From assembly GCF_002276045.1 (NCBI RefSeq), contig NZ_NQMR01000004.1, positions 92,143 through 156,142 of the forward strand: DNA of 64,000 nucleotides, written 5' to 3'. This DNA is from Pseudoalteromonas sp. NBT06-2. GTDB taxonomy: Bacteria > Pseudomonadota > Gammaproteobacteria > Enterobacterales > Alteromonadaceae. Positions 26,515 through 34,862 of the stretch are shown piece by piece. Numbering within the stretch: position 1 is the stretch's first letter; every line of letters starts with the position of its first letter. The notes under the pieces are model-generated. The model made no database searches and was not told where the DNA came from. It was given only the letters and a program-made list of their open reading frames with translations. A program made the position numbers and the translations under genes.

Positions 26515-28024
26515 TATTCACTTTCTCAATGCACTTAACATGAATTTTATTATTTTGACTTCCAGGTATTAAAGTGACTACTTTTCTAATATCTCTATAT
26601 CCACTCCTAGAGCCTATTAAAGTATATTCACCGGGTTTTAGTGAAAGGTGTTTATTTGTAAAATGACCTATATCACCTACTCGATAAATTGTTACCGAAG
26701 TTAAATCATCAGATAATATTTCGATATCTATTGGCAAGCTACTTTTCTCTAAAAGTTGTTCAACAACTGCAATTTGACTCGCAAGATTCTTATCTGGGTT
26801 TTGAATTTTTATCGCGATGTTGTAGGTGTTTTTTGCTTCTTGATATACATTATTATTTGATAACCTCATTGGGTTGTTAATAATATAATTTAGTTTATTT
26901 TCTAAATCGGCCTTGGATTTAGTTCTTATAAGTCCTACGCGCGCACTAATAAGACTTGAATCTATTAACAATGCTTTATTATATTGTTCAGCAGAGGCTT
27001 CCCACTTAAGTTTCTTTTCAAGCTCAGAGGCCAATTTTAATATTTTTGAAATGTGAGTGAGTGTTTTTTCATTTTTAGATTGTAAAATTGCAGTTTTTGG
27101 ATCGCTCGATTCCGGATATATATTTTGCGCCCTTGTAAAAAATTTAATAGCGCTATTAAATTTCTTATTATTTAAATTTACATAACCTTGAGACATGACC
27201 TTAGAAAAGTCTCTATATTTTATTCTCTCGTTAACAATTTTTATATTTTCTTGCGTTATCTTAGAATTCGCATCCAAAGCTGCTGCCATTAAAAATCGTT
27301 TTTGGGCAATATTTAACGCTTTATTTTTTATTAAAGCTACCCCTTCTTTATTTAAAGAAAGTACTTTGTTTAATACGAGTGCACGATCATACTTTTCCTG
27401 TGCCTCTATTGCATTTGGTTGTAAATACATCGCTATTTGCAAATTATTTTTTGCTTTTTTAGCATCATTTTTTTCAAGCGCATCTATACCCTGTTTTAAG
27501 TATTTATCATAAAAAAGGGGGATTTCAAGTTCTATTTTAGCTAGTTGATTAAGAGATTGATTGTAAAGGGCGATGGCTTTATCAAATTCTTGACTGCGAT
27601 AAGACAAATCACCCATTTTTGCTTTATCTAATGCGTGTTTAAATTGATCTTTGCGCCATAAGTTCACATGATGATTTTCTAATGTATTTTGTTTTTCTAA
27701 TACTTTAGCTAATATTGTTTGAGAGGTTTTCCTATGCTTCGCTAATTGTGCTTCATGCCAAGGGGATTCATCTATTGGTTTATTAAGCTCTTTTTCCATA
27801 AATACTTTACTATCAGTCTCAAGTGTTGGCTTTGTGATTGTTTGAGGTAAATAAAAAATAACAAAAATTAAAGCCGCGATTAAAATTGTTAACCCGAGTA
27901 AATAATAAAGATTAATATTTAATCCTTTTTTTGACGCTCTGCTTTGATTGTTTGAGTTCAAGTCTATGGTTTTAGCGCTATTAAGTATCTGTTTTGGTGA
28001 TTCAGAAGTATCTTTATGAGTCAT
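26507..28024 (-). CDS. Membrane-anchored TPR protein with C-terminal PEGA-like domain
   Basis: A 505-aa protein with a soluble N-terminus, one helix (about 39-59, LYYLLGLTILIAALIFVIFYL) and a periplasmic part built of helical TPR-like repeats (about 110-400; for example AKMGDLSYRSQEFDKAIALY and GVALIKNKALNIAQKRFLMA). The last 75 residues form a PEGA-like beta domain (HLSLKPGEYTLIGSRSGYRDIRKV). The anchor-plus-stalk design matches the overlapping downstream PEGA-SUMF1 gene. Probably a scaffold in the same complex (inference). A 156-bp gap upstream may hold an internal promoter. Confidence 0.75.
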   Translation of the reverse strand: MTHKDTSESPKQILNSAKTIDLNSNNQSRASKKGLNINLYYLLGLTILIAALIFVIFYLPQTITKPTLETDSKVFMEKELNKPIDESPWHEAQLAKHRKTSQTILAKVLEKQNTLENHHVNLWRKDQFKHALDKAKMGDLSYRSQEFDKAIALYNQSLNQLAKIELEIPLFYDKYLKQGIDALEKNDAKKAKNNLQIAMYLQPNAIEAQEKYDRALVLNKVLSLNKEGVALIKNKALNIAQKRFLMAAALDANSKITQENIKIVNERIKYRDFSKVMSQGYVNLNNKKFNSAIKFFTRAQNIYPESSDPKTAILQSKNEKTLTHISKILKLASELEKKLKWEASAEQYNKALLIDSSLISARVGLIRTKSKADLENKLNYIINNPMRLSNNNVYQEAKNTYNIAIKIQNPDKNLASQIAVVEQLLEKSSLPIDIEILSDDLTSVTIYRVGDIGHFTNKHLSLKPGEYTLIGSRSGYRDIRKVVTLIPGSQNNKIHVKCIEKVNNG

Positions 28025-28180
28025 CCAGCCTCCGAAGTTAATTAATAACCTAAAATCTTTCTTATGTTTAATATATAGTTTAAAAATTAGTGCATTGCAT
28101 TTTTAAATCTAAATTTTTTACTTTCAAAAGCAGCTTCCTTACACTGGATTATAATTCGATACTCTCAATCGTAATATTTA

Positions 28181-29359
28181 CTATTTAGTGACATTAATTT
28201 TATAAATATCTTTTAAAATATCTCGCCATTGTTCATATTGATTATCAACTGTACCACTTAATGTAATAGTACGATCTTCTAGTTCTATTACATGAGTCTC
28301 TAAGTTAGCTTCTAAAGAATCTCCTAACTCTTGTAACGCTTCGATATGTATTTGTGATTCTGCGTCTCTATCAAAACCATCTTTTATAACATAACTGCCG
28401 CCAGCTACCGCAACAGCACCAGCAGCGCGAGTTGCCCCACTAGAGTTACCTGCTGCGAATATACCTGCAATTATAGAGGCAGCTCCTATTAATTTTTGAT
28501 TCCTAGCTTTACGCTGCATTGTTCTCATTGCAATTACTTCATGATAACTTTCTCTTCTCCACGTTTGATAAGGGTTTTTCATTCCTTTTACATAACGACC
28601 ATAATATTCCTGTAATGTATCAACAAATAAGTAATCTCTTTCTCTTATTTGCCTGATCCTATTCATCATAGGGTCATCTTCTGCAGGGAGGCGGTTTATT
28701 GTATAGTTACCCGTTGTATCCTTTGATAAATGACCTGAAAACATATTAGGTGAAAAAGATTTAGCGAATTTTAATTCGGATATTTGTCTTATTTTATTCA
28801 GTTGTTTCGGTTGTAATTTTTTTTGGAAAATATATATATCATTGGTTATTTGATTGTAAACATTCTGAAAAGGTTCTTGTAGCAATTGCATGCGTTCATT
28901 ATATGCGTATTTACTTGCTTTATGCTGATACACTTTTGTATACCAATGCCGACCAGTGGCGTCTGCTACTGTAATATTAAGAGTAAGCAGTTCTCCATCA
29001 GATTTAAGAATTCCACCCGTTACTAGCACATCCACTGAGTCATGTTGTAAAGGAACAACTCTAATCGCTCCCCAAGCAGCACTTGTTTGTAATGTTTCCA
29101 TCAAAAGGTAAGGAAAGTAACTCGCTTCTGCGACTCGAATTTCAGGAAAATAAATTGCATCATCATCTAATTCTTGTAGTTTTTCTAAACCAGGATCAAA
29201 GATTTGTATGCCAATATCTAAAAGTTGTGAATCAGGTATTTCATTAGTTTCAAATATGACAGGAATCACCTTAGTCGTTTTCACCTCTGTTGTTGCACAA
29301 CCAAGCAGTATAAAAATTAAAGGAAGCGCAATTGATACTAATTGATTTAAACTACTCAT
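28181..29359 (-). CDS. Lipoprotein with possible BON-like C-terminal domain
   Basis: A 392-aa predicted lipoprotein (lipobox ILLGC, Cys21, then ATTEV). The N-terminal 170 residues are mixed alpha/beta with VDVLVTGGILKSDGELLTL and WYTKVYQHKASKYAYNERM, reminiscent of CsgG/LpoB-type outer-membrane accessory lipoproteins, but too weak for a firm name. After a helical middle comes an Ala/Gly-rich helix (IIAGIFAAGNSSGATRAAGA), which could insert in a membrane, and a last 60 residues (ANLETHVIELEDRTITLSG) with a BON-like pattern. It lies 5 bases after the Ser/Gln/Glu-rich lipoprotein gene. Confidence 0.65.
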   Translation of the reverse strand: MSSLNQLVSIALPLIFILLGCATTEVKTTKVIPVIFETNEIPDSQLLDIGIQIFDPGLEKLQELDDDAIYFPEIRVAEASYFPYLLMETLQTSAAWGAIRVVPLQHDSVDVLVTGGILKSDGELLTLNITVADATGRHWYTKVYQHKASKYAYNERMQLLQEPFQNVYNQITNDIYIFQKKLQPKQLNKIRQISELKFAKSFSPNMFSGHLSKDTTGNYTINRLPAEDDPMMNRIRQIRERDYLFVDTLQEYYGRYVKGMKNPYQTWRRESYHEVIAMRTMQRKARNQKLIGAASIIAGIFAAGNSSGATRAAGAVAVAGGSYVIKDGFDRDAESQIHIEALQELGDSLEANLETHVIELEDRTITLSGTVDNQYEQWRDILKDIYKINVTK

Positions 29360-29364
29360 AATTT

Positions 29365-30351
29365 TTACTCCTTATCTTGATTTTTGTATTTTCTGTATTC
29401 TTGCCATAGTTTTTCCCTAATTATTGGATTTACTTCTTTAAGCGCAGCTTCTCTTATTTGTCTGGCAACAATATCATCATCTTCTCCACTGGAAATATCC
29501 GTAGGTGGAGCGTAAATTTGTTGGTTGTTAGAGTGCTTAAAGTCGCCTTGTGATTGCTTATTTGGTATCGGCATGACCCCCACACCAGAGCTTGAGTCAT
29601 TAGTCATTCCACCTTGCTTTTCTTGATTTGAATCAGTTTCACTATTTAATACGTCGTCATAAAGATTACCATTATTGGCATTTTCTACTTCTTCTTCACT
29701 GCCTTCATCATTTCCTTTATTTTGTATATATGCTCTTTCACTCAGTATCATGCCATCATAATCATTCATTGATTTATTAAGTTTCTCCTCAAGTTTTGCA
29801 ATTGTTTCGCCTCTTGTTGATTGCGCTTTAGTACTATTGGATTTTTTTTCTCCCTCTGTACTACTTTGCGATCTATAAGAAGAATTTGAGCTAGATTCTG
29901 AATTTGAGCTAAATTCTGAGTTTGAGCTAAATTCTGAGTTTGAGCTAGATTCTGAGTTTGAGCTAGATTCTGAGTTTGAGCTAGATTCTGAGTTTGAACT
30001 AGATTCTTCTTCAGAGAAGTCTATTTCCTTTTTGCTTGATTGACTTTGCTCTTCACTAAATGCATCTTCTGACTGTTGTTCTGACTGTTGTTCTGACTGT
30101 TGTTCTGACTGTTGTTCTGACTGTTGCTCTGACTGTTGGGATTGACTGCTTTGAGGCAAAGACTTGGATTGGCTTTGAGAGTTGCTCTGTGATTGAGTTG
30201 GTTTGCTGGCTTTTGTTGGGGAAGGCTTCGAAGCAGGAGCAGGCGAGCCAGATGATTGTTCACTTGGAGGTGGAGGCGGTTGGGTAGATTTACACGCTAG
30301 TAATATGCAAGATAAAATCAATAAATCAAATAATTTAATCACCGAATTCAT
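29365..30351 (-). CDS. Low-complexity Ser/Gln/Glu-rich lipoprotein with in-frame repeats
   Basis: A 328-aa predicted lipoprotein (lipobox ILLAC, Cys20). The N-terminal third is Pro-rich, then Ser/Gln-rich. Two tandem repeat arrays follow: a four-residue unit (QSEQ) and a six-residue unit (SSNSES), each encoded by perfect or near-perfect DNA repeats. The last 150 residues are acidic with a helical tail (EVNPIIREKLWQEYRKYKN). Such a composition suggests a flexible, disordered linker crossing the periplasm or exposed at the surface. No family is recognised. Second gene of the cluster. Confidence 0.65.
   Translation of the reverse strand: MNSVIKLFDLLILSCILLACKSTQPPPPPSEQSSGSPAPASKPSPTKASKPTQSQSNSQSQSKSLPQSSQSQQSEQQSEQQSEQQSEQQSEQQSEDAFSEEQSQSSKKEIDFSEEESSSNSESSSNSESSSNSESSSNSEFSSNSEFSSNSESSSNSSYRSQSSTEGEKKSNSTKAQSTRGETIAKLEEKLNKSMNDYDGMILSERAYIQNKGNDEGSEEEVENANNGNLYDDVLNSETDSNQEKQGGMTNDSSSGVGVMPIPNKQSQGDFKHSNNQQIYAPPTDISSGEDDDIVARQIREAALKEVNPIIREKLWQEYRKYKNQDKE
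29888..30007. repeat. 18-bp tandem repeat array inside the Ser-rich lipoprotein gene
   Basis: About 6.7 copies of an 18-bp unit (GAGCTAGATTCTGAGTTT and close variants differing at one or two bases) run from 29888 to 30007. Each unit encodes six residues (SSNSES-type) on the minus strand. The length is a multiple of three, so copy changes keep the frame. Confidence 0.9.
30069..30140. repeat. 12-bp tandem repeat array inside the Ser/Gln-rich lipoprotein gene
   Basis: Six 12-bp units; the first four are identical (CTGACTGTTGTT) and the last two differ by one to three bases. Each encodes the tetrapeptide QSEQ (cyclic permutation) on the minus strand. Copy-number changes would keep the frame. Confidence 0.92.
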
Positions 30352-30365
30352 TATATAACTCCAAT

Positions 30366-31616
30366 TTATTTAGGAAAAATATGTAATTTCATTTGTTCTG
30401 TTCTTATTGGTATTCCCTTAACAAGTTTAGGTCTAAATTTTGTATGCCTCAATGATTTTAATGCAAGAGATCTTAATCTCGTACTTTCCTTCATATTTGA
30501 ATTCACAACACGTATGTTTTTTGCTCTACCGTGCTTAGTAACATCAAATGATGCCTGAATATATTTTTCATTTGAAAGTAGTAAATCTTTTGAAATTATT
30601 TCACGAGTATTAGTTGTTAAATTTGGTAAGTAGGGCAGAGCAATTGGTTTTTGAAATAAGTCTTTTGTAAAGATATGTTCATCATCATTTAAGATTGCAA
30701 ACTGATAGGCTTCATTATACAAACGCATAGCTGATTGCCGTTTTTCAAAAAGTAGATACCAGTCTGCAAGCTTCAGTTTTACCTTGGATATATTGTAGTA
30801 ATCAACATCATTTTGATTTTCTAATATTTTAATTTCATTTAATATGGTGTCTCTGCCAGAAGTAAAGCTTGTTCGTTTTAGGGAAATAATTTGGTTTTGA
30901 TAATTTGAAGTTGTAGTGAAGTTACTATTATCAACTAAGTTTGAGTTTATTGCTGAAAGATCAAAAGTCGCAAAAAAATAACTGATTATCATTTTATTAT
31001 TTAATATATAGATATTTTGTTTATCAAATGGTCCATATACATTTTCACTGATGTTTAATGCCTGCTTATAAAGATAATAGGCGTTATATAAATCTTGAGC
31101 GGGGTTAGGAGAGTAACTCATTGCGTATGAAGTTAAATTCCAATTAGCAATCTTAATTAAAACTTGCAGCATTTGCGCATCTTGCTCAGAAAAATTTCGG
31201 TTATTTAACCAATATAAATAGTTGTATTTTTCATGTACTTTTTTCCATTTTTTTTGTTTTTTCAAACTTATTATTATTTTATCTAAAATAGGCAACTGTG
31301 CTTTAGAGTACAATCCATCATTGATTCTATTTAGGTGAAGAGAGCGGTTGAATGTCGTTATCGCTAAATCATGTTTTTCTTGTTTTTGATAAATGTCGGC
31401 TAAATTTGCAAGCTCTTGTGCTAATTTTTCACTATATACACCTTCCGTTGATTCAAGTTCTTCAATTGCTTTTTCATAAAGGGATATTTGTTCAATGAGG
31501 TTTTTAGGTGAATTTATATCGGCAGCAATTTTAAATGGATTACTTGCAGCATTAATGGCTAATGAGAAAGCGGTTAATATCAAAAAAATAATATTCAAAT
31601 ATAAAGCTTTTGTCAT
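30366..31616 (-). CDS. Exported TPR protein with TonB-type C-terminal domain
   Basis: A 416-aa protein with a signal peptide (about 1-23, ending AINAA), TPR-like helical repeats (about 30-330, for example LANLADIYQKQEKHDLAITT) and a C-terminal 75-residue domain (YIQASFDVTKHGRAKNIRVV, then ALKSLRHTKFRPKLVKG) that matches the TonB C-terminal fold. Unlike TonB it lacks the membrane anchor with the His motif and the Pro-rich region, unless the signal stays uncleaved. GGAGATTAG precedes the ATG. It is the first gene of the cluster and 14 bases before the next. Confidence 0.77.
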   Translation of the reverse strand: MTKALYLNIIFLILTAFSLAINAASNPFKIAADINSPKNLIEQISLYEKAIEELESTEGVYSEKLAQELANLADIYQKQEKHDLAITTFNRSLHLNRINDGLYSKAQLPILDKIIISLKKQKKWKKVHEKYNYLYWLNNRNFSEQDAQMLQVLIKIANWNLTSYAMSYSPNPAQDLYNAYYLYKQALNISENVYGPFDKQNIYILNNKMIISYFFATFDLSAINSNLVDNSNFTTTSNYQNQIISLKRTSFTSGRDTILNEIKILENQNDVDYYNISKVKLKLADWYLLFEKRQSAMRLYNEAYQFAILNDDEHIFTKDLFQKPIALPYLPNLTTNTREIISKDLLLSNEKYIQASFDVTKHGRAKNIRVVNSNMKESTRLRSLALKSLRHTKFRPKLVKGIPIRTEQMKLHIFPK

Positions 31617-31822
31617 AACTAATCTCCATGATTACACCTAAATTGACGAAATCTTTTGAGCAAGTAGTCCCTGACAGAGTATTTTTTAATATAAAAGCTT
31701 AAAGCTAAGATATTTAACTTGTTATTATATTTATTTAAAACATTTGAAGTTAAATGTTTATTTAGTTTAAATAAAGTATAGACGATAAAAATTAGATAGT
31801 TAAAAATATTATCTTGATTTTA
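31617..31822. other. Upstream region of the 13-gene cluster
   Basis: About 200 bp of AT-rich DNA between the first cluster gene and the MITE-like element. It must contain the cluster promoter. A TATACT on the minus strand, about 160 bp before the start, is one possible -10 element, but without a clear -35 I do not call it. The MITE may have separated the promoter from older upstream control sites. Confidence 0.4.
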
Positions 31823-32079
31823 GGGGCTGTTGATCTTTCAGGGTTAAATTTTGTTCGAGATAAAAGCATTTTAGTCGCGGCGAGTAGCCTAGTTATTCTA
31901 AGTAAATACGACTCAACAAAGAATAAAATGCTTTTAGCCGAATCCTTCGGACAGCGTTTGTTGAGCATTTTTACTGCGTTATCGCCTTTTTATGTGGCAC
32001 AACCACATACAAAGCCTCTGCCTTGTATAAATGCCCAACAATTCGCTGCAAAAGTAATTTCGAAAGATCAACAGCCCCT
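31823..32079. mobile_element. MITE-like non-autonomous element with perfect 18-bp terminal inverted repeats
   Basis: AGGGGCTGTTGATCTTTC at 31823-31840 is repeated exactly in inverted form at 32062-32079. If the ends are read as GGGGCTG..., each is flanked by the dinucleotide TA, the target duplication typical of IS630/Tc1-mariner-type and some IS5-type elements. The roughly 255-bp body holds no transposase; a 120-codon frame through it looks like chance. An internal inverted repeat (AAAAGCATTTT at 31862-31872 with AAAATGCTTTT at 31925-31935) adds folding. GC is higher than in the flanks. It sits between the cluster's upstream end and the M24 peptidase gene. Confidence 0.85.
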
Positions 32080-32095
32080 ATATTTAATAAAAAAA

Positions 32096-32111
32096 CATCA
32101 TAAAAATGATG
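32096..32111. terminator. Bidirectional terminator hairpin after the M24 peptidase gene
   Basis: CATCAT (32096-32101) pairs with ATGATG (32106-32111) across AAAA, with an A-run before and a T-run after. Read from the minus strand it stands 15 bases past the peptidase stop. Confidence 0.6.
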
Positions 32112-32126
32112 CTTTTTTAAAAGTAT

Positions 32127-33341
32127 TTATGCTTCTAATCCAAAGGGATCATCAATTGAATGCGAAGGGGTTGTAAACCATACTGGTCCGTTATCGTCCA
32201 TATAAAAATGATCTTCTAAACGAATACCAAATTTTCCAGGAATAACCAACATAGGTTCATTGCTAAACACCATACCTGTGGCCAACTTTGTTTCAGTTCC
32301 TTTTACAAGATAAGGCCATTCATGAATATCTAAACCACAACCGTGACCTGTTCTATGAGGTAGTCCGGGTAATTGATAATCAGGGCCATATCCTTGAGAC
32401 TCTAATATTTTTCTAGCACCATCATCAACATTACCACATGGTGAATTTAACTTAGCTTCATTAAACGCATTTATTTGAGCATCTTTTTCAACTTGCCAAG
32501 CTGCTCTTTGCTCAAGAGAAGCTTCACCATAAGCATAGGTTCTTGTTATATCTGAGTTGTAACCATTTAATAAACAACCCGTATCAATTAATACCCAATC
32601 ATTGTCTTTTAAGATTTGAGGGTCTTTGACACCATGAGGAAATGATGTTGCTAATCCAAATAGTACGATACAAAAAGACGAACCAGATGCACCAACGCGC
32701 TTATGTGCTTCATTAATGAATTGTGTCACTTCTAAGGTTGTTATTCCTGGGTGTAGAATTCTAGCAGCAGCTTTATGTACTTCAATCGTCATGTTTTTTG
32801 CGCATTGCATAAGTGCTATTTCTGATTTTGATTTAATCTGACGACATAAAGCGGTTACATCAGCACTATTTATGTAATTAAAATTAGGCGCTGCTTTTCT
32901 TAAGCCATCAAACACAAAAAATGCTGTAGATTCATCGATTGCAACATTTCCAGATGAAATACCCATATTATTTAAAATCTCTGCAAATAAAGCATATGGG
33001 CTTTCATGTTCATGCCAACCATTAAAATGTCCTTGTATTAGCATATGATCTCTTAATGACCCTTCTTCGAAATATGGTGCTATAAACTCTAGTTCTCCTT
33101 GTGCAGGTAAAATCGCACCAACGAGTCTTTCACTTTTGTACCATTTCAAACCAGTAAAATAATAAAGGTTAGTACCAGCATCTAGGTACATAACATTTAT
33201 ATTTTGTTGTTTCATCAGCCTTTGTGCTTTATTAATGCGATCTTTAAATTCATTTTTAGATATTGAATTAATATTTTTCGTCATATCTGATAATTTATTT
33301 AACTCTACCTCTACGGTAGAACCACCAACGCCTAGTGTCAT
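32127..33341 (-). CDS. M24 family metallopeptidase (Xaa-Pro peptidase-like)
   Basis: A 404-aa cytoplasmic peptidase with the creatinase/prolidase layout: N-terminal domain (about 25-165) and pita-bread catalytic domain (about 170-400). All five metal ligands are visible: Asp in VLIDTG, Asp in NSDITRT, His in RTGHGCGLDIHE, Glu in SNEPM and Glu in IRLEDH. The family removes or cleaves residues next to proline. AAGAG lies about 7 bases before the ATG at 33341; a later Met (MTKNINS) is a weaker alternative. Divergent from the CDF gene. Confidence 0.9.
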   Translation of the reverse strand: MTLGVGGSTVEVELNKLSDMTKNINSISKNEFKDRINKAQRLMKQQNINVMYLDAGTNLYYFTGLKWYKSERLVGAILPAQGELEFIAPYFEEGSLRDHMLIQGHFNGWHEHESPYALFAEILNNMGISSGNVAIDESTAFFVFDGLRKAAPNFNYINSADVTALCRQIKSKSEIALMQCAKNMTIEVHKAAARILHPGITTLEVTQFINEAHKRVGASGSSFCIVLFGLATSFPHGVKDPQILKDNDWVLIDTGCLLNGYNSDITRTYAYGEASLEQRAAWQVEKDAQINAFNEAKLNSPCGNVDDGARKILESQGYGPDYQLPGLPHRTGHGCGLDIHEWPYLVKGTETKLATGMVFSNEPMLVIPGKFGIRLEDHFYMDDNGPVWFTTPSHSIDDPFGLEA

Positions 33342-33498
33342 GTTAAGCTCTTAATTGCATACAATATGTAAAATGTATCATGTAGATATCAAAAATTGAA
33401 GATAAGCTAAGTATTTAACTGTAATAATTTAAAATTAAAGTGCTTTTAATCGTAACGGAGGATACAATTGAGACTATATAACATAATATATTTTTTAA

Positions 33499-34395
33499 AT
33501 GACCGATATCACAACCCATAAATCTTCTCAAAGACGCTTATTAACAGCACTTGGTATCACCTGCAGCTTTATGTTGATACAGATCATTGGTGCTTTTCAT
33601 GCTAACTCTCTCGCTGTTTATGCTGATGCTGGACATTTGTTTGTACATAATAGTTCTTTATTTATAGCTTTGATAGCATCAACACTTGCTATTAGACTTG
33701 CTACAACCTTTAGCGATGGCTACAGAAAAGCAGAATTAACAGGGGGCTTAATAAACGGATGTTTATACCTATTAATTAGTGGCTTTATTTTATTTCAAGG
33801 TTCAGAGCGCTTATTAGACCATGAGCACCATGATAGTCTGGAAATCAATACTTTCATTATGTCATCTATTGCAGCGTTGGGGTTTTTATTCCACGGTGCT
33901 TCTGCTTTTGTTTTATATCGAGGAAGAAAAGATAGCATTAATGTGTATGCTGTGTTTCTTCATACTTTTTTTGATTTACTTTCTACTATTATAACCTTTA
34001 TAACAAGTATCATTATTCATTATACTGATTGGTTAGCCGCTGATTCAATTTCAAGCATGTTAATTTCAATTTTTGTTTTGGTAACAGGCTTAAAGCTAAT
34101 ATATAAATGCGTTATAGGTTTGTTCTTTTGCGGTGTTCGTTTACCTTCAGTTAAAAAGATTGAAAAGGCATTACTTCAGCTTGATCATATCGAAAATATA
34201 CATAATTTAATTATTAAGAGTGAGAATAAAGAAATTTGTATTGGCGTACATATTGTATTAAAGCATGCGTGCACCTTAGAAAAACACGATGACTTATGTC
34301 GATTAGAAGTAGAGACGTTATTAAAAAATAACTTTCAGGTTTCACAATCGGTGTTACAAATTGAAGCCCATGGTTGCAACTCCAGTTTTGCGTAA
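33499..34395 (+). CDS. Cation diffusion facilitator (CzcD/ZitB-like) metal exporter
   Basis: A 298-aa inner-membrane protein with six predicted helices and a C-terminal cytoplasmic domain (about 215-298). It fits the CDF family through SLAVYADAGHLF in the second helix and HTFFDLLST in the fifth. In CzcD-type proteins the second helix carries HxxxD; here it reads HLFVH, with His in place of Asp, while the fifth helix keeps HxxxD. This changes the transport site to three His and one Asp and may alter metal choice. A metal efflux pump gene pair lies 2 kb downstream. Confidence 0.87.
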   Translation: MTDITTHKSSQRRLLTALGITCSFMLIQIIGAFHANSLAVYADAGHLFVHNSSLFIALIASTLAIRLATTFSDGYRKAELTGGLINGCLYLLISGFILFQGSERLLDHEHHDSLEINTFIMSSIAALGFLFHGASAFVLYRGRKDSINVYAVFLHTFFDLLSTIITFITSIIIHYTDWLAADSISSMLISIFVLVTGLKLIYKCVIGLFFCGVRLPSVKKIEKALLQLDHIENIHNLIIKSENKEICIGVHIVLKHACTLEKHDDLCRLEVETLLKNNFQVSQSVLQIEAHGCNSSFA

Positions 34396-34410
34396 TCTAA
34401 AACAATAATA

Positions 34411-34450
34411 ACTATATTTTTACAAAAACTGCTTTTTGTTAAAATATAGT
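34411..34450. terminator. Long AT-rich hairpin after the CDF gene
   Basis: An 18-bp inverted repeat with one mismatch (34411-34428 with 34433-34450) around a CTGC loop, 15 bases after the CDF stop and 38 before the next start. It could end the CDF transcript or fold in the leader of the next gene. Confidence 0.5.
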
Positions 34451-34488
34451 CTAAAATTACAGGTCAAATTAACTTTTCAAGTAATCTT

Positions 34489-34764
34489 ATGACAAAAGAA
34501 ATGGACAAGTTATTATCCAAACATAAAAAATTAATTCACTCTGAAAACCAAAAAGTTTTATCTCATGTACAAAGAGAAACATCTGATTGGATCCATAATA
34601 CAGTGATGATTCAAGGGTGTGATGTGCCTTTCAAATATAACAGAAAAAAAAGATATAAAAATTTAAAAGGTTCAATCGTGAATATAACTTATTATCCATC
34701 AACCGAAGTCATTGCAGGTTTTGAAATGGAAATAATGAAAACGACACGTATTAAAATCTCTTAA
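34489..34764 (+). CDS. Small cytoplasmic protein of unknown function
   Basis: A 91-aa basic protein without signal or membrane helix. The first half is helical (MDKLLSKHKKLIHSENQKVL), and the second half strand-rich (KGSIVNITYYPSTEVIAGFE). I recognise no family. There is no good Shine-Dalgarno before the ATG, but the frame is intact and no better one overlaps it. Confidence 0.5.
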   Translation: MTKEMDKLLSKHKKLIHSENQKVLSHVQRETSDWIHNTVMIQGCDVPFKYNRKKRYKNLKGSIVNITYYPSTEVIAGFEMEIMKTTRIKIS

Positions 34765-34862
34765 TGTAAAAATCCCATATTAATTTGAAGTGAGCACTGT
34801 AATTTCATAAGGATAATTTGTAAACTTCATAAATGTATTTTTAGCTTGATTGATTACTCATT

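Noticed and set aside
30060..30287. Repetitive Val/Leu/Thr frame opposite the Ser/Gln-rich lipoprotein
   Set aside because: It is the complement of the 12-bp repeat array; the lipoprotein frame has a signal peptide, lipobox and operon context.
17020..31616. Zorya or other antiphage defence system
   Set aside because: A MotA-like gene and helix-Asp partners are present, but no ZorC/D/E, helicase or nuclease gene is seen, and most products are lipoproteins or periplasmic.
31814..32176. Open frame of 120 codons on the plus strand
   Set aside because: It runs through the MITE-like element into the M24 gene's 3' end; composition follows the inverted-repeat element and no family is seen.
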